Shown here in pieces: positions 1 through 8,861 of a stretch of DNA of 42,235 nt. The position numbers and the translations under genes are program-made. How positions within the stretch are numbered: the stretch's first letter is position 1; each line of letters opens with the position of its first letter. Origin of the DNA: Micrococcales bacterium (GTDB taxonomy: Bacteria; Actinomycetota; Actinomycetes; Actinomycetales; CAWJMD01); assembly GCA_002748415.1 (NCBI GenBank), contig PDSI01000053.1:1-42235 (forward strand), read 5' to 3'. The notes beneath the pieces were generated by a model. That model saw only the letters and a list, made by a program, of their open reading frames with translations, searched no databases and was not told where the DNA came from.

Positions 1-481
1 GTCCAGGGTGTGGTCGGCTGCGGCCGAGGGGTGCTCGCACCTGCCGTTCCAGGCCGCAACAGTGGGCAGTGCAGGCGGAATGCCGACGACGGGATGCCGG
101 ACCCGGGGCCCTGGGTAGCCCCGCGCACACCAGCCGTTTCGGCCAGCTGTCAAGACGACGAACCAGTCAATGCGGCCCCTACGGCGCCGTCAAGGTACGT
201 CGGGTAGCGGCGCGCCGGCGCCGTACGTCCCCTTACGGCGCCATAGGGGCCGATGTAGGCGGTGCAGCCGACTTGGACGAAATCAGTCCGCACGTCTGGG
301 CGGTGTGCACGGGCCCCCCGGGGGGGCAGGTACGCCCGTCGTTGCGGGCACGCGGCGGGTTCCGAGCCGGTCAGCCCAGCGCCTACGGCGCCGTCGAGGT
401 CTTGGCGTCTGCCGTCAGCCCGGTGCGCGCCGCACCGATAGTTGCGCCGGCGGCGACGTTTCCCTGCCGGTCCTGTCCGGG
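1..481. other. Intergenic region left of the dehydrogenase gene
   Basis: No convincing gene is present. Open frames here read through a palindromic repeat and have no family resemblance or convincing ribosome site. The stretch holds the 80-bp palindromic element at 173-252 and a 14-bp fragment of its arm at 382-395, 86 bases past the stop of the minus-strand dehydrogenase gene at 482. These hairpins may serve as the 3' end of that operon, but there is no T-tract. Confidence 0.6.
173..252 (-). repeat. 80-bp palindromic repeat element, copy A (inverted relative to the other two)
   Basis: The ends are 18-bp inverted arms: CGGCCCCTACGGCGCCGT at 173-190 and its near-perfect complement at 235-252, one mismatch. 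The centre is GC-rich and partly self-complementary around GGCGCGCC. The reverse complement aligns without gaps to elements at 11240-11319 and 11628-11707. Of the three copies this one has the best preserved terminal palindrome. No transposase is nearby, so it looks like a REP-like or MITE-like non-autonomous element. Confidence 0.85.
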
Positions 482-1468
482 CTAGCTAGGGTCCGCCCCA
501 GCAGCGTCCCGGCCGCATGCCGCGTCCGCGGCATCGCAAACCCGCTGCACCAGTTCCATTGCCGCCAGCGCCTGTTCGGCACCGACCAGCGGGTCGGCCT
601 GACCGGTGACCACGTCCAGGAAATGCCGCTGTTCGCGGCGAAGAGGCTCACCCGCGTCCAGGAACGGGATCTCCTTGGACCCTCGCTGCCGGTACCGGGC
701 GCCGCGTTCGTCGACGAACTCGACATGCTCGATGCGGTCGATAGTGACCGCTTGGCGAACCAGATCGCCGACCACCTGGACGTCCTTGCCGGTCAGGATG
801 ACGTTGCGGCGCTTCTCCTGGCCCATCAGGCTGGCCGTGAACGTGGCGGACAACCCAGTACTGGTGCGCAGCAGCGCAGTACACATGTCGTCCTGCGCCC
901 CGGCCCACATCGCAATGATGTTCTCGACCCGGGCCGGCTCGCCGTCGCGCGCCGCAGCCATCGCCAGGAACAGTTCCAGGTCGTGCACCATCAGGTCACT
1001 GACCACGTCACCGAGTCGGCGGTTGCCTCGTGGGCCGATCCGGCGGAACTCGATGTGTTCGGCTTCGCCTGCCCACTGCATCAGCTCCGCCACGGCGGCG
1101 TTGAACCGTTCGATGTGACCGACCAGGACCTTGCCGTTGCTGTCCTGAGCCGCGCTGAGAATCTTTCTGGCGGAGTCGATGTCGTGCGCCAGCGGCTTTT
1201 CGATCAAGACGTGCTTATGCATGGCGAGCACGTCCCGGGCCAGCGGTTCGTGCAACTCGTTCGGCGCGGCGATGATGACGGCATCCATGAGACCGAGCAC
1301 GCTGGCCAAGTCTGCTGCGGTACGGAATCCGTTGCTGCCGGCCACGGCCTGTGCCCGGTTCCGATCCGGGTCGACCACGACGACCCGCTCCCACTCCCGC
1401 AGGCTGCGAGCCGTCCGGACATGATTGGCGCCCATGATCCCGGCGCCGACGATCGCCAGATCAGCCAT
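482..1468 (-). CDS. Gfo/Idh/MocA-family nucleotide-sugar dehydrogenase (WbpB/WlbA-like)
   Basis: Predicted NAD(P)-dependent oxidoreductase, 328 residues. A Rossmann motif GAGIMG lies at residues 8-13, the family EKPLA motif at 90-94, GHIERFN at 117-123, and a GDVVSDLMVHDLEL stretch at 153-166 supplies the conserved Asp/His pair of the catalytic face. WbpB/WlbA enzymes oxidise C3 of UDP-N-acetylglucosaminuronate, and the two genes upstream are the matching aminotransferase and acetyltransferase, which makes that role the best guess. The ATG overlaps the aminotransferase stop by 8 nt and follows an AAGGGAG ribosome site, so it is the last cistron of the operon. The family call is secure; the substrate is inferred from context. 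No UDP-GlcNAc 6-dehydrogenase is in the window. Confidence 0.85.
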   Translation of the reverse strand: MADLAIVGAGIMGANHVRTARSLREWERVVVVDPDRNRAQAVAGSNGFRTAADLASVLGLMDAVIIAAPNELHEPLARDVLAMHKHVLIEKPLAHDIDSARKILSAAQDSNGKVLVGHIERFNAAVAELMQWAGEAEHIEFRRIGPRGNRRLGDVVSDLMVHDLELFLAMAAARDGEPARVENIIAMWAGAQDDMCTALLRTSTGLSATFTASLMGQEKRRNVILTGKDVQVVGDLVRQAVTIDRIEHVEFVDERGARYRQRGSKEIPFLDAGEPLRREQRHFLDVVTGQADPLVGAEQALAAMELVQRVCDAADAACGRDAAGADPS

Positions 1469-2582
1469 CGAGTGCTCCCTTCACCGCGTCGATCACCCGA
1501 TCGATCTGGTCTATGTCCAGATGATGCCCAACCGGTAGTGACACCACCCGGCGTGCGTAGTCCTCGGCCCGCGGCACCGGATCCGGGGCCACCCGCGGGT
1601 GATTGCTCAGGTGCGCGACCTGGCTCATCGCCTGCGGGTAGAACACGTCGCTGCCGATACCGGCCGCGGTCAGCGAGGCTATGAACGCCGCACGCGCCGA
1701 GGGGTCGTCCAGCAGCACGGTGAACTGGTGCCACACGTGCTCGAACCCGGCGGGCACGATCGGTGGCCGGAGCCCGGCGACATCAGCCAGCCCGTCCAGG
1801 AGTCGTTGCGCGTTGCGGCGACGACGGATGTTGATGTCCTCCAGGAGGGGTACCTGATCGACGACCACCGCGGCGTGCAGGTCGCTCATCCGGTAGTTCG
1901 ATCCCCAGCCGGCGTAGTCGTAGCGAGCGCGCATCCCTTGATTGCGGATGGTTCGCAGCCGGTCGGCGAGTTGGTCGTCGTCGGTGGTCAAGAGCCCGCC
2001 TTCACCGGCACTGAGGTTCTTGGTGGCGTACAAGGAGAAACACCCGATGTCGCCGAGACCGCCGACGGTACCGGTGCCGGAGCCGGAGCCGGTGACGGCG
2101 GCGCCGTGGGCCTGGGCCGCGTCCTCGATGACACCCAGCCCGTGCTCGGCCGCGATGGCATGCAGCTGCGGCATGTTCGCCGGCAGGCCGAACAGGTGCA
2201 CCGGCAGCAGCGCCTTGGTCCGGTCGGTGATCACCTCCCGCACCCGTTGCGGGTCGATGGTGAAATCGGGGGCAATGTCTGCGTAGCGGACGGTGGCGCC
2301 CTGGGCCAGGACGGCGTTGACGGTGGCGATGAAGGTGAACGGGGTGGTGATGACCTCGTCGCCCGGGCCGATGTCCAGTGCGCTGATGGCAGCTTGCAGG
2401 GCCAGGGTTCCGTTCGCGACGGCCACGCAGTGCTGGGTACCGCTGGCGGCAGCGAAGGCGGCTTCGAGTTCGGCGACCACCGGCCCGGTGGCCAGCCGGC
2501 CGGAGTCGAGCACGTGAGCTACTCGTTGCTTGGCCTGGCTGCTCACCCGCACGTCGACCAGTGGTACCCGTGGCTGATTCAC
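1461..2582 (-). CDS. DegT/DnrJ/EryC1/StrS-family sugar aminotransferase (WbpE/WlbC-like)
   Basis: PLP-dependent aminotransferase, 373 residues, expected to aminate a 3-keto nucleotide sugar. The PLP-binding lysine is K188 in SLYATKN, the cofactor-ring aspartate is D154 in VIEDAAQA, and the N-terminal half has the usual NGTLAL and TPFTFIAT segments. A Gly/Ser/Thr-rich loop (about residues 164-176) interrupts the usual segment just ahead of the active-site lysine. It starts at a GTG whose TGA overlaps the acetyltransferase stop (GTGA), a sign of translational coupling, and its own stop overlaps the next ATG. Position between an acetyltransferase and a dehydrogenase fits the WbpD-WbpE-WbpB pathway; perosamine- or desosamine-type enzymes share this fold, so the substrate remains inferred. 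Confidence 0.87.
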   Translation of the reverse strand: MNQPRVPLVDVRVSSQAKQRVAHVLDSGRLATGPVVAELEAAFAAASGTQHCVAVANGTLALQAAISALDIGPGDEVITTPFTFIATVNAVLAQGATVRYADIAPDFTIDPQRVREVITDRTKALLPVHLFGLPANMPQLHAIAAEHGLGVIEDAAQAHGAAVTGSGSGTGTVGGLGDIGCFSLYATKNLSAGEGGLLTTDDDQLADRLRTIRNQGMRARYDYAGWGSNYRMSDLHAAVVVDQVPLLEDINIRRRRNAQRLLDGLADVAGLRPPIVPAGFEHVWHQFTVLLDDPSARAAFIASLTAAGIGSDVFYPQAMSQVAHLSNHPRVAPDPVPRAEDYARRVVSLPVGHHLDIDQIDRVIDAVKGALDG

Positions 2583-3112
2583 GCTGTGCCTTCCTCCGTA
2601 TCGCCCTGGTCATGGTCGCACCGCCCGCCCGCGGCGGTGGTGCGAATGCCACAACGGCACACCCAGCCGACCTGGCGCGCCGGGTTCCCGAGCATGAGCG
2701 CCCATGCGGGCACATCCTTGGTCACCACCGCCCCGGCCCCGACCAGGGCGCCCTCGCCGATGTCGATCCCGCAGACCAGGACCGCCCCCGCACCGATACT
2801 GCTGCCGCGGCGCAGCATGGTTTCGCCGATCTGCCAGTCGCCGGTCGCGCGCGGGTTGCGATCGTTGGTGAAAACCGCGCTCGGCCCGACGAACACCTCC
2901 TCGGCCAGGGTGACCCCCCGGTACACCGACACGTTGTTCTGCACCTTGCACCGGTCGCCGATGTGCACGCCTGCGTCGACGAAGACGTTGCGGCCCAGCG
3001 TGACACCGGCGCCGATGCGGGCACCGGTGCGCACGTGGGTCAGGTGCCAGATCGAGGTGCCGGCACCGATGAGGGCGCCGTCCTCGATCTCGGCACTGGG
3101 GTGGACGTACAC
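2579..3112 (-). CDS. Left-handed beta-helix N-acetyltransferase (WbpD/WlbB-like)
   Basis: Acyltransferase of the hexapeptide-repeat type, 177 residues from a GTG that begins 1 nt after the ahcY stop. Hexapeptide turns (IGAG, LGRN, IGDR, VGPS, IGAG, IGEG) run from about residue 8 to 135. The segments FTND-x-NPR, SIGAGAVLVCG and GNPARQVGWVCRCG are hallmarks of WbpD/WlbB enzymes, which acetylate the 3-amino group of UDP-2-acetamido-3-amino-glucuronate. A Cys-rich tail follows, possibly a degenerate metal site. No clear ribosome site precedes the GTG, so translation probably depends on ribosomes finishing ahcY; an in-frame start inside ahcY cannot be excluded. Its stop overlaps the aminotransferase start. 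Confidence 0.85.
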   Translation of the reverse strand: MYVHPSAEIEDGALIGAGTSIWHLTHVRTGARIGAGVTLGRNVFVDAGVHIGDRCKVQNNVSVYRGVTLAEEVFVGPSAVFTNDRNPRATGDWQIGETMLRRGSSIGAGAVLVCGIDIGEGALVGAGAVVTKDVPAWALMLGNPARQVGWVCRCGIRTTAAGGRCDHDQGDTEEGTA

Positions 3113-3113
3113 C

Positions 3114-4544
<1,431 letters not shown>

Positions 4545-4664
4545 GATTGTCCTTACGTTGGTGGGTCGGTTCAAGCGCACGGATCCACAGCACGAGGTGC
4601 GGGATTCTGCGCCTCCGGCGCGGCCCATCTGGGCCTGCGGCATCACCGACGCCGGGCACCTGTC
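4545..4664 (-). promoter_or_regulatory. Hairpin-rich 5' leader of ahcY
   Basis: About 115 nt separate the predicted transcription start from the ahcY GTG. Three compact hairpins follow one another: GGCCC-loop-GGGCC at 4622-4635, GCGCC-TCC-GGCGC at 4609-4621 and GCAC-GAG-GTGC at 4590-4600 (written on the plus strand). The array is directly observable. A cis-regulatory role is inference. I compared it from memory with the SAH riboswitch consensus and could not make it fit. Confidence 0.45.
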
Positions 4665-4670
4665 AGTGTA
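4665..4670 (-). promoter_or_regulatory. ahcY: Predicted -10 box of the ahcY promoter (TACACT)
   Basis: TACACT on the minus strand matches the actinobacterial TAnnnT -10 consensus, lies between the tobH-like terminator and ahcY, and sits in a short AT-richer patch. The -35 region is G-rich and unclear. Confidence 0.45.
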
Positions 4671-4706
4671 GCGATCCCACCCCACCCGCGCACCCATGGA
4701 CCGGCC

Positions 4707-4740
4707 GAAAAACCCGGCCGGCGGACCGCCCGGCCGGCGG
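4707..4740 (-). terminator. Rho-independent terminator after the SIS-domain gene
   Basis: On the minus strand a long GC stem (CCGGCCGGGCGG paired with CCGCCGGCCGG, one bulge) is followed directly by GTTTTT. It begins 14 nt past the stop codon at 4754. This is the clearest intrinsic terminator in the window and separates the manB operon from ahcY. Confidence 0.8.
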
Positions 4741-4753
4741 GTATGGCAACAGG

Positions 4754-5899
4754 TCAGCGCAAAGCGTCGCGCAAGTCGGCGACCTGTGGGTTCACCGACG
4801 GGTCGTGCCCGCCGGCGAGCGCCAGGTAGGTGGCCGCGAAGTCGACCCGGGCGACCACTTGCCCGAACGTCCGCAACGGGGTGTCCTGATCGCTGCGCAC
4901 GTCGCTGACCCGCACCCCGTTGCGTTGGGCGATGTCGGCGACCACCGTCTCGGTGCGGTCTTCGGCGAGGGTGAGCATCAGCAGCCGCAGCAACGGGCCG
5001 GACGGGCCGTCGACGAACGGGTCGGCGAAAACGTCGTGCTCGCGGGCCGCGAATGGGCCTCCGAACGTGGCGACGACATCGCCTGCATCGTCCGGCAACG
5101 CTCCGAAAGCGGCGGGGATGCGGGCGGTGCGGGCCAGCGCGGCGGCGGCCCGGTGCGCGGCCACGGTGGCCATCGGCCCGTTGCCGAGCACCACGGGAAC
5201 CGTGTTGTGCAGCTCCATCGCCAGTGCTTTCGCCGGGTTCACGAAGGCGGGCGATGCGGGCCGGCACGCTTCGGCTTCGGCGTCCAACGCATCGGCCAGC
5301 GCCGACAGTCCGGCCGGACCGGTGTCCGGCCCGTCCGGGATCAACCCGAGTTCGGAGCACAACAGCAGTGCCGGGGTGAGCATCGACCACAGGCCGGTGC
5401 GGGTGGTGGCGATGGGGATGGCCCCGTTGCCCCGCTGCGGCACCGCGACATGTGCGGCGCGGTACCGGGCGCTGACCTCACCGAGCGGGCTGTCCGGAGT
5501 GCTGACGCTGAGGACCGATGCTCCGCGCCGGCCCGCCTCGGCGGCGATCGACACCGCCCCCTCGGCCCGGCCGGACATCGACACCGCCACCACCAGGTCC
5601 AGCGCACCCACCCAGGCGGGCAACGCACCACCGGTCAACGCCACCACCGGTACCGGGCCGGACGGGCCGATGAGCGCGGCCAGCGCATCGGCCACCAGGG
5701 CCGACCCACCGCGGCCGGCCACGATGACGGCACGGGGACGGTCGGTGAAGCGTGCTGAGTCCGGCACCGATTCGGCGGTTCGCTCGATGGCTTGCCGGAC
5801 CTGCGCGCCCGCACCCGCCAATGCCCGCAACACGTGCGCACTGTCGGCTTGGCCCAGTGCTTCTTCGTCGTCCAGCAGTGCCTCGTCCAGACCGGTCAT
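4754..5899 (-). CDS. SIS-domain protein, phosphoglucose/phosphomannose isomerase-like (TobH / Rv3256c type)
   Basis: A 381-residue cytosolic protein with the sugar-isomerase fold. [19 protein letters not shown] (about residues 58-76) is the first SIS phosphate-binding loop and [19 protein letters not shown] (about 100-118) carries the second Ser-rich loop. The C-terminal half ([20 protein letters not shown]) resembles the second lobe of bifunctional phosphoglucose/phosphomannose isomerases. Mycobacteria keep a homologue next to manB, matching this arrangement, so a role in mannose or glucose phosphate metabolism is plausible; catalytic activity is not proven for this subgroup. The ATG at 5899 follows AGGAG by 8 nt and overlaps the stop of a 15-codon ORF (ATGA). 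The terminator ends the operon here. Confidence 0.82.
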   Translation of the reverse strand: MTGLDEALLDDEEALGQADSAHVLRALAGAGAQVRQAIERTAESVPDSARFTDRPRAVIVAGRGGSALVADALAALIGPSGPVPVVALTGGALPAWVGALDLVVAVSMSGRAEGAVSIAAEAGRRGASVLSVSTPDSPLGEVSARYRAAHVAVPQRGNGAIPIATTRTGLWSMLTPALLLCSELGLIPDGPDTGPAGLSALADALDAEAEACRPASPAFVNPAKALAMELHNTVPVVLGNGPMATVAAHRAAAALARTARIPAAFGALPDDAGDVVATFGGPFAAREHDVFADPFVDGPSGPLLRLLMLTLAEDRTETVVADIAQRNGVRVSDVRSDQDTPLRTFGQVVARVDFAATYLALAGGHDPSVNPQVADLRDALR

Positions 5900-5943
5900 G
5901 ACCGGATCTCCTGGGCAACGGCGGCGCCGATGCGGCGGCTCAT
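5896..5943 (-). CDS. Putative 15-residue bridging ORF between the Trm112-like and SIS genes
   Basis: ATG at 5943 overlaps the Trm112-like stop as ATGA, encodes [15 protein letters not shown], and its TGA overlaps the next ATG as ATGA. It therefore links the two flanking genes with no untranslated gap. The region also has to carry the ribosome site of the next gene, so the ORF may be a coupling device without a functional peptide, or chance. No homologue is known to me. Confidence 0.25.
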   Translation of the reverse strand: MSRRIGAAVAQEIRS

Positions 5944-6107
5944 GACGGATCACCGGCGTCGGGCAGCAGCACCGGGATTCCGTCGGTGACCGGGTAGCTG
6001 CGGGCGCACTCGCCCTGACACCGCAGGACATCCACGCCGGGGTCCAGCGCACCGTGGCAGACCGGGCAGACCAGGATGTCCAGCAGCCAGTCCGGGACGG
6101 TCGACAT
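5940..6107 (-). CDS. Trm112-like small zinc-binding protein
   Basis: A 55-residue protein of the Trm112/UPF0434 type. DWLLDILVCPVCHGAL near the N-terminus gives the CPxC pair and VLRCQGECARSYPVTDGIPVLLP supplies the second cysteine pair plus the family's PVxDGIPVLLP ending. Such proteins activate methyltransferases in eukaryotes; bacterial roles are less clear, though actinobacteria often keep one between manB and the SIS gene. I chose the ATG at 6107 because GGAG lies 8 nt upstream. An ATG two codons earlier (6113) overlaps the manB stop as ATGA and is equally possible. Confidence 0.85.
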   Translation of the reverse strand: MSTVPDWLLDILVCPVCHGALDPGVDVLRCQGECARSYPVTDGIPVLLPDAGDPS

Positions 6108-6109
6108 AC

Positions 6110-7531
6110 TCATTTCTCCGCTCTGATCAGCGCCAGCACCTCGTCGCGGACGGCGACCATGGTGGCCTCGTCGGCGGCCTCCACGTTCAACCGCAGCAGC
6201 GGTTCGGTGTTCGAGGGTCGTACGTTGAACCACCACATCGGCTCCCCGGCACCGGTGAACGTGGTGCCGTCCAGGGTGTCGATGTCGCGCAACCGGCCGG
6301 CGAAGGCCTGCTCGACCCGAGCGATCGCGGCGTCCTTGTCGGCGACGGTGGAGTTGATCTCGCCGCTGGCGGCGTACTGGGTGTAGCCCGCGGCCAGCTG
6401 CGACAGCGGTTGTGACTGCTCGGCCAGTGCGGCGAGCACGTGCATGGCTGCCAGCATGCCGGTGTCGGCTCCCCAGAAGTCGCGGAAATAGTAGTGCGCT
6501 GAGTGTTCGCCTCCGAAAATGGCTCCGGTGGAAGCCATCTGGTCTTTGATGAAGGAATGGCCGACGCGGCTACGCACAGGTTCGCCACCGGCGGCGGTGA
6601 CGGCCTCCGGCACCGTGCGGGAGGTGATGAGATTGTGGATCACTATTGGGTGCCGCCCGGCCCGGTGCTCCTTGGCGATCTCCCGTTCAGCCACCAGCGC
6701 GGCGATGGCCGACGGGCTGACCGGTTCGCCATTCTCGTCCACGACGAAGCAGCGGTCCGCGTCCCCGTCGAAGGCGATGCCGATGTCGGCGCCGCGGTCG
6801 CGGACGGCTTGCTGCAGGTCGACCAGGTTGGCCGGGTCCAGTGGGTTGGCCTCGTGGTTGGGGAAGGTGCCGTCCAGCTCGAAGTACAGCTCGCCGATGC
6901 GTAGCGGCAACGGCGGCAACCCGGCTTGGGTACCCAGCACGGCGGGTACGGTGTAGCCGCCCATTCCGTTGCCGGCATCGACCACGACGAACAGCTCACG
7001 GCCACCGGACAGGTCCACCAGACCGCGCAGATAGCCGGCATAGTCGGCCAGCATGTCGCGTTCGGTGCGCCCGCCACGCGTGCCGGCCGTGGGCGGGCCG
7101 TCGGCCAAGTAGCGCTGCGCCCGCTCGGTGATTTCTTCCAGGCCTGAATCCTGGCCAACGGGTTTTGCGCCGGCCTTGCACATCTTGATGCCGTTGTACT
7201 GGGCCGGATTGTGCGATGCGGTGAACATCGCCCCGGGTGCGTCCAGGGCGCCGCTGGCGTAGTACAGCCCGTCGGTGGAGCACAGGCCGATGAGGATGAC
7301 GTCGCGTCCGCGGTCCTGGACCCCGCTGGCGAACGCGTCGACCAGCTGCGGGGAGCTGGGACGCATGTCATGGCCGATGACGACGGGCTGGTCCCCGGCG
7401 ACGACATCGGCCATCGCGGCGCCGATGGCCGTGGCCTCAGGTGGACCCCACTGGTCCGGGACGACGCCGCGGACGTCGTACGCCTTGATGACGGTGGACA
7501 GGTCTGCAGCGCTGCTGGAGGAGGAACGCAC
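6110..7531 (-). CDS. manB: Phosphomannomutase/phosphoglucomutase
   Basis: Alpha-D-phosphohexomutase of 473 residues that interconverts mannose-6-phosphate and mannose-1-phosphate, often also the glucose pair, feeding GDP-mannose synthesis. The phosphoserine loop TASHNP lies at 104-109 (S106), the Mg site DGDAD at 255-259, the sugar-specificity loop GEHS at 341-344, and RPSNTEP near the C-terminus binds the phosphate. All four domains are present. It starts at GTG 7531, with no strong ribosome site. Gene order (zinc-ribbon, manB, Trm112-like, SIS protein) suggests one operon. ManA is 19 kb to the right, and the GDP-mannose dehydratases farther on are likely consumers of its product. Confidence 0.93.
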   Translation of the reverse strand: MRSSSSSAADLSTVIKAYDVRGVVPDQWGPPEATAIGAAMADVVAGDQPVVIGHDMRPSSPQLVDAFASGVQDRGRDVILIGLCSTDGLYYASGALDAPGAMFTASHNPAQYNGIKMCKAGAKPVGQDSGLEEITERAQRYLADGPPTAGTRGGRTERDMLADYAGYLRGLVDLSGGRELFVVVDAGNGMGGYTVPAVLGTQAGLPPLPLRIGELYFELDGTFPNHEANPLDPANLVDLQQAVRDRGADIGIAFDGDADRCFVVDENGEPVSPSAIAALVAEREIAKEHRAGRHPIVIHNLITSRTVPEAVTAAGGEPVRSRVGHSFIKDQMASTGAIFGGEHSAHYYFRDFWGADTGMLAAMHVLAALAEQSQPLSQLAAGYTQYAASGEINSTVADKDAAIARVEQAFAGRLRDIDTLDGTTFTGAGEPMWWFNVRPSNTEPLLRLNVEAADEATMVAVRDEVLALIRAEK

Positions 7532-7573
7532 GCACCCAACAGTAGTGGGTTGGATGCCGCTTTCCCTGCCGGC

Positions 7574-7822
7574 TCAGGCCGGTTTACGAGTGCGGTGCAA
7601 CACGTCGTCCTTGCTGAGCAGAATACCGTCGTGTTCCCAGTACTTGTGTTCGCAACGGTGGCAGGAGGTGAAGGTGACCGGGGTTCCGTCGGTGAGGTGC
7701 ATGGCCAGCCGGGTAATCCGGCGGCTCCCACAATCCCGGCACCGATGAATCAGCGACTGCTGGGTCAACGAGCCGAGCGACGGTGCCGGTTGGCCGGAAC
7801 GAACCCCACGTGAACGCGCCAC
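7574..7822 (-). CDS. Small zinc-ribbon protein
   Basis: An 82-residue protein with two CxxC knuckles, C28/C31 in CRDCGSR and C54/C57 in CHRCEHKYW, spaced as in a TFIIS-like zinc ribbon, and with DGTPVTFTSC between them. Small proteins of this kind are recurrent neighbours of manB in actinobacteria, but no function is known to me. Translation starts at GTG 7822, which follows a perfect AGGAGGT by 5 nt, one of the strongest ribosome sites in the window. It is the first gene after a 116-nt gap, so it may lead the manB operon. Confidence 0.75.
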   Translation of the reverse strand: MARSRGVRSGQPAPSLGSLTQQSLIHRCRDCGSRRITRLAMHLTDGTPVTFTSCHRCEHKYWEHDGILLSKDDVLHRTRKPA

Positions 7823-7868
7823 GGACTACCTCCTGGTGTGTTGGGATGCAGCACAGATCGGCACAAGT

Positions 7869-7895
7869 CGGACCAAACTGAACTGTGTCGGTCCG
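7869..7895. promoter_or_regulatory. Inverted repeat upstream of the zinc-ribbon/manB operon
   Basis: CGGACC at 7869-7874 and GGTCCG at 7890-7895 form 6-bp inverted arms around an AT-richer 15-nt core (AAACTGAACTGTGTC) in the gap between the DUF3499 and zinc-ribbon genes. It could be an operator or an RNA hairpin in the leader. No regulator is identifiable from the sequence. Confidence 0.3.
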
Positions 7896-7938
7896 TGATG
7901 CGGCCGATCGGGTGACCCCGAGTCAGCGGCGTCCGCGA

Positions 7939-8334
7939 CTAGGAGTCCCGCAGTAGCCGCAGGTGACGCTGCCGGGATCCCGGCAGGTTGCGCCCGGACG
8001 CGGCACGGGCCGCGGACGTGGCGGGCTGGGTCTGCTGGTCGCCCCGGGCGCCCGGCTGCGCGCCTCGGTCCGGCCGTAACGCCTCGGCCAGCGCCACCAG
8101 GTCGTCGGTGGGTGCCAGGTCGCTCTGGCGCAGTTCAAGGCGCAGCACCTGCCAGCCACGCGGGACCGTCAACCGGTCGGTGTGTTCCAGGCACAGGTCG
8201 TAAGCGTGCGGCTCGGGGTGGGTGGCCAGGGGGCCGAGCACAGCGGTGGAGTCCATGTAGGCGTAGGTCAGGGTGGCGACCGCGGGGCGTGTGCACCCGC
8301 TGCGACTACACACCCGCCGGCCCGTTGTGCTCAC
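7939..8334 (-). CDS. DUF3499 family protein
   Basis: Actinobacteria-specific protein of unknown function, orthologous by sequence and position to mycobacterial Rv3258c. From the GTG at 8334 the product is 131 residues: VCSRSGC supplies C9 and C14, the family core TLTYAYMDSTAVLGPL follows, then DLCLEH gives C48 and H51, a likely zinc site. The C-terminal 50 residues are Arg/Gln/Ala-rich and low in complexity. The frame stays open upstream well beyond 8334, but that part has no family similarity, so I cut it at the GTG just before the first cysteine. No strong ribosome site is visible there. Confidence 0.82.
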   Translation of the reverse strand: MSTTGRRVCSRSGCTRPAVATLTYAYMDSTAVLGPLATHPEPHAYDLCLEHTDRLTVPRGWQVLRLELRQSDLAPTDDLVALAEALRPDRGAQPGARGDQQTQPATSAARAASGRNLPGSRQRHLRLLRDS

Positions 8335-8861
8335 CCGCGAGAGCCTACGCCGCGAGCAACCGTTCCGGTAGCCGACCCGCTGCCGCGTGTCGTGGCCAGG
8401 TGCGCCGGCCCTGCCGTTCACGTCAGTAGCCTCCGTCGTCGCTGGCCCCTCAGCGACCTGGACCCTCGAGCAACCAGCGACCTGGCCCCTCGAGCAACGC
8501 TCATGACCGCCCTGCCGCGCCGTACCCGGCCGACTCCCGACACCGAAGATGTGCTGCGCTTGTCGCAACCGACTTGGTAGTTTTCTTCTCAACAACGTTT
8601 GGGACTTGAACGCTTGGGACTTGGGGGAGCAATGGAGCAGGATCCTGGTCGGGGGCCTGCCGGATGGTGGGTCGGCCAGAAGCACCTCGCTGCCTACGAG
8701 GAGTTGCGAGCGGCTTGACACAAGTCGTGTGGTGGTCTGATCTGGCCCTGGCTTGGGCCTGCGCCACGACTGACATCGGCGCCGGGCTATGGGTGGTAAG
8801 GAGCGCCGTGAACCTGTGAATGGCCCGAGAGTCGATGGCCCACTCTTCTGCCGATTCTTGG
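8335..8861. other. Intergenic region between the DUF3499 gene and the ferredoxin-fusion gene
   Basis: No convincing gene. It contains the 24-bp tandem repeat at 8451-8498, a 15-bp-period direct repeat TTGGGACTTG at 8599-8608 and 8614-8623, and a possible 27-codon plus-strand ORF (8632-8715) too weakly supported to call. It should hold the promoter of the DUF3499 gene, but I could not place a convincing -10/-35 pair. Confidence 0.5.
8451..8498. repeat. Two-copy 24-bp tandem repeat
   Basis: Units at 8451-8474 and 8475-8498 differ at one base (CAGCGACCTGGMCCCTCGAG plus CAAC). A partial unit lies at 8441-8450. Similar CTCGAGCAACCAGCGACC strings recur as dispersed repeats in actinobacterial genomes as far as I recall, so this is probably one member of a dispersed family. 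Confidence 0.7.

Noticed and set aside
69..485. 138-codon ORF reading through the left repeat
   Set aside because: The frame is open because of the palindromic repeat; the same peptide pattern reappears in the repeat copies at 11.2 and 11.6 kb.
4545..4664. SAH riboswitch before ahcY
   Set aside because: The leader is hairpin-rich, but I could not match it to the conserved core of the known SAH class. A covariance-model search would decide.
8632..8715. 27-codon plus-strand ORF (MEQDPGRG...)
   Set aside because: A purine-rich GGGGGAG is only 2 nt from the ATG, there is no neighbour support and no known homologue; left as a possibility within the intergenic entry.
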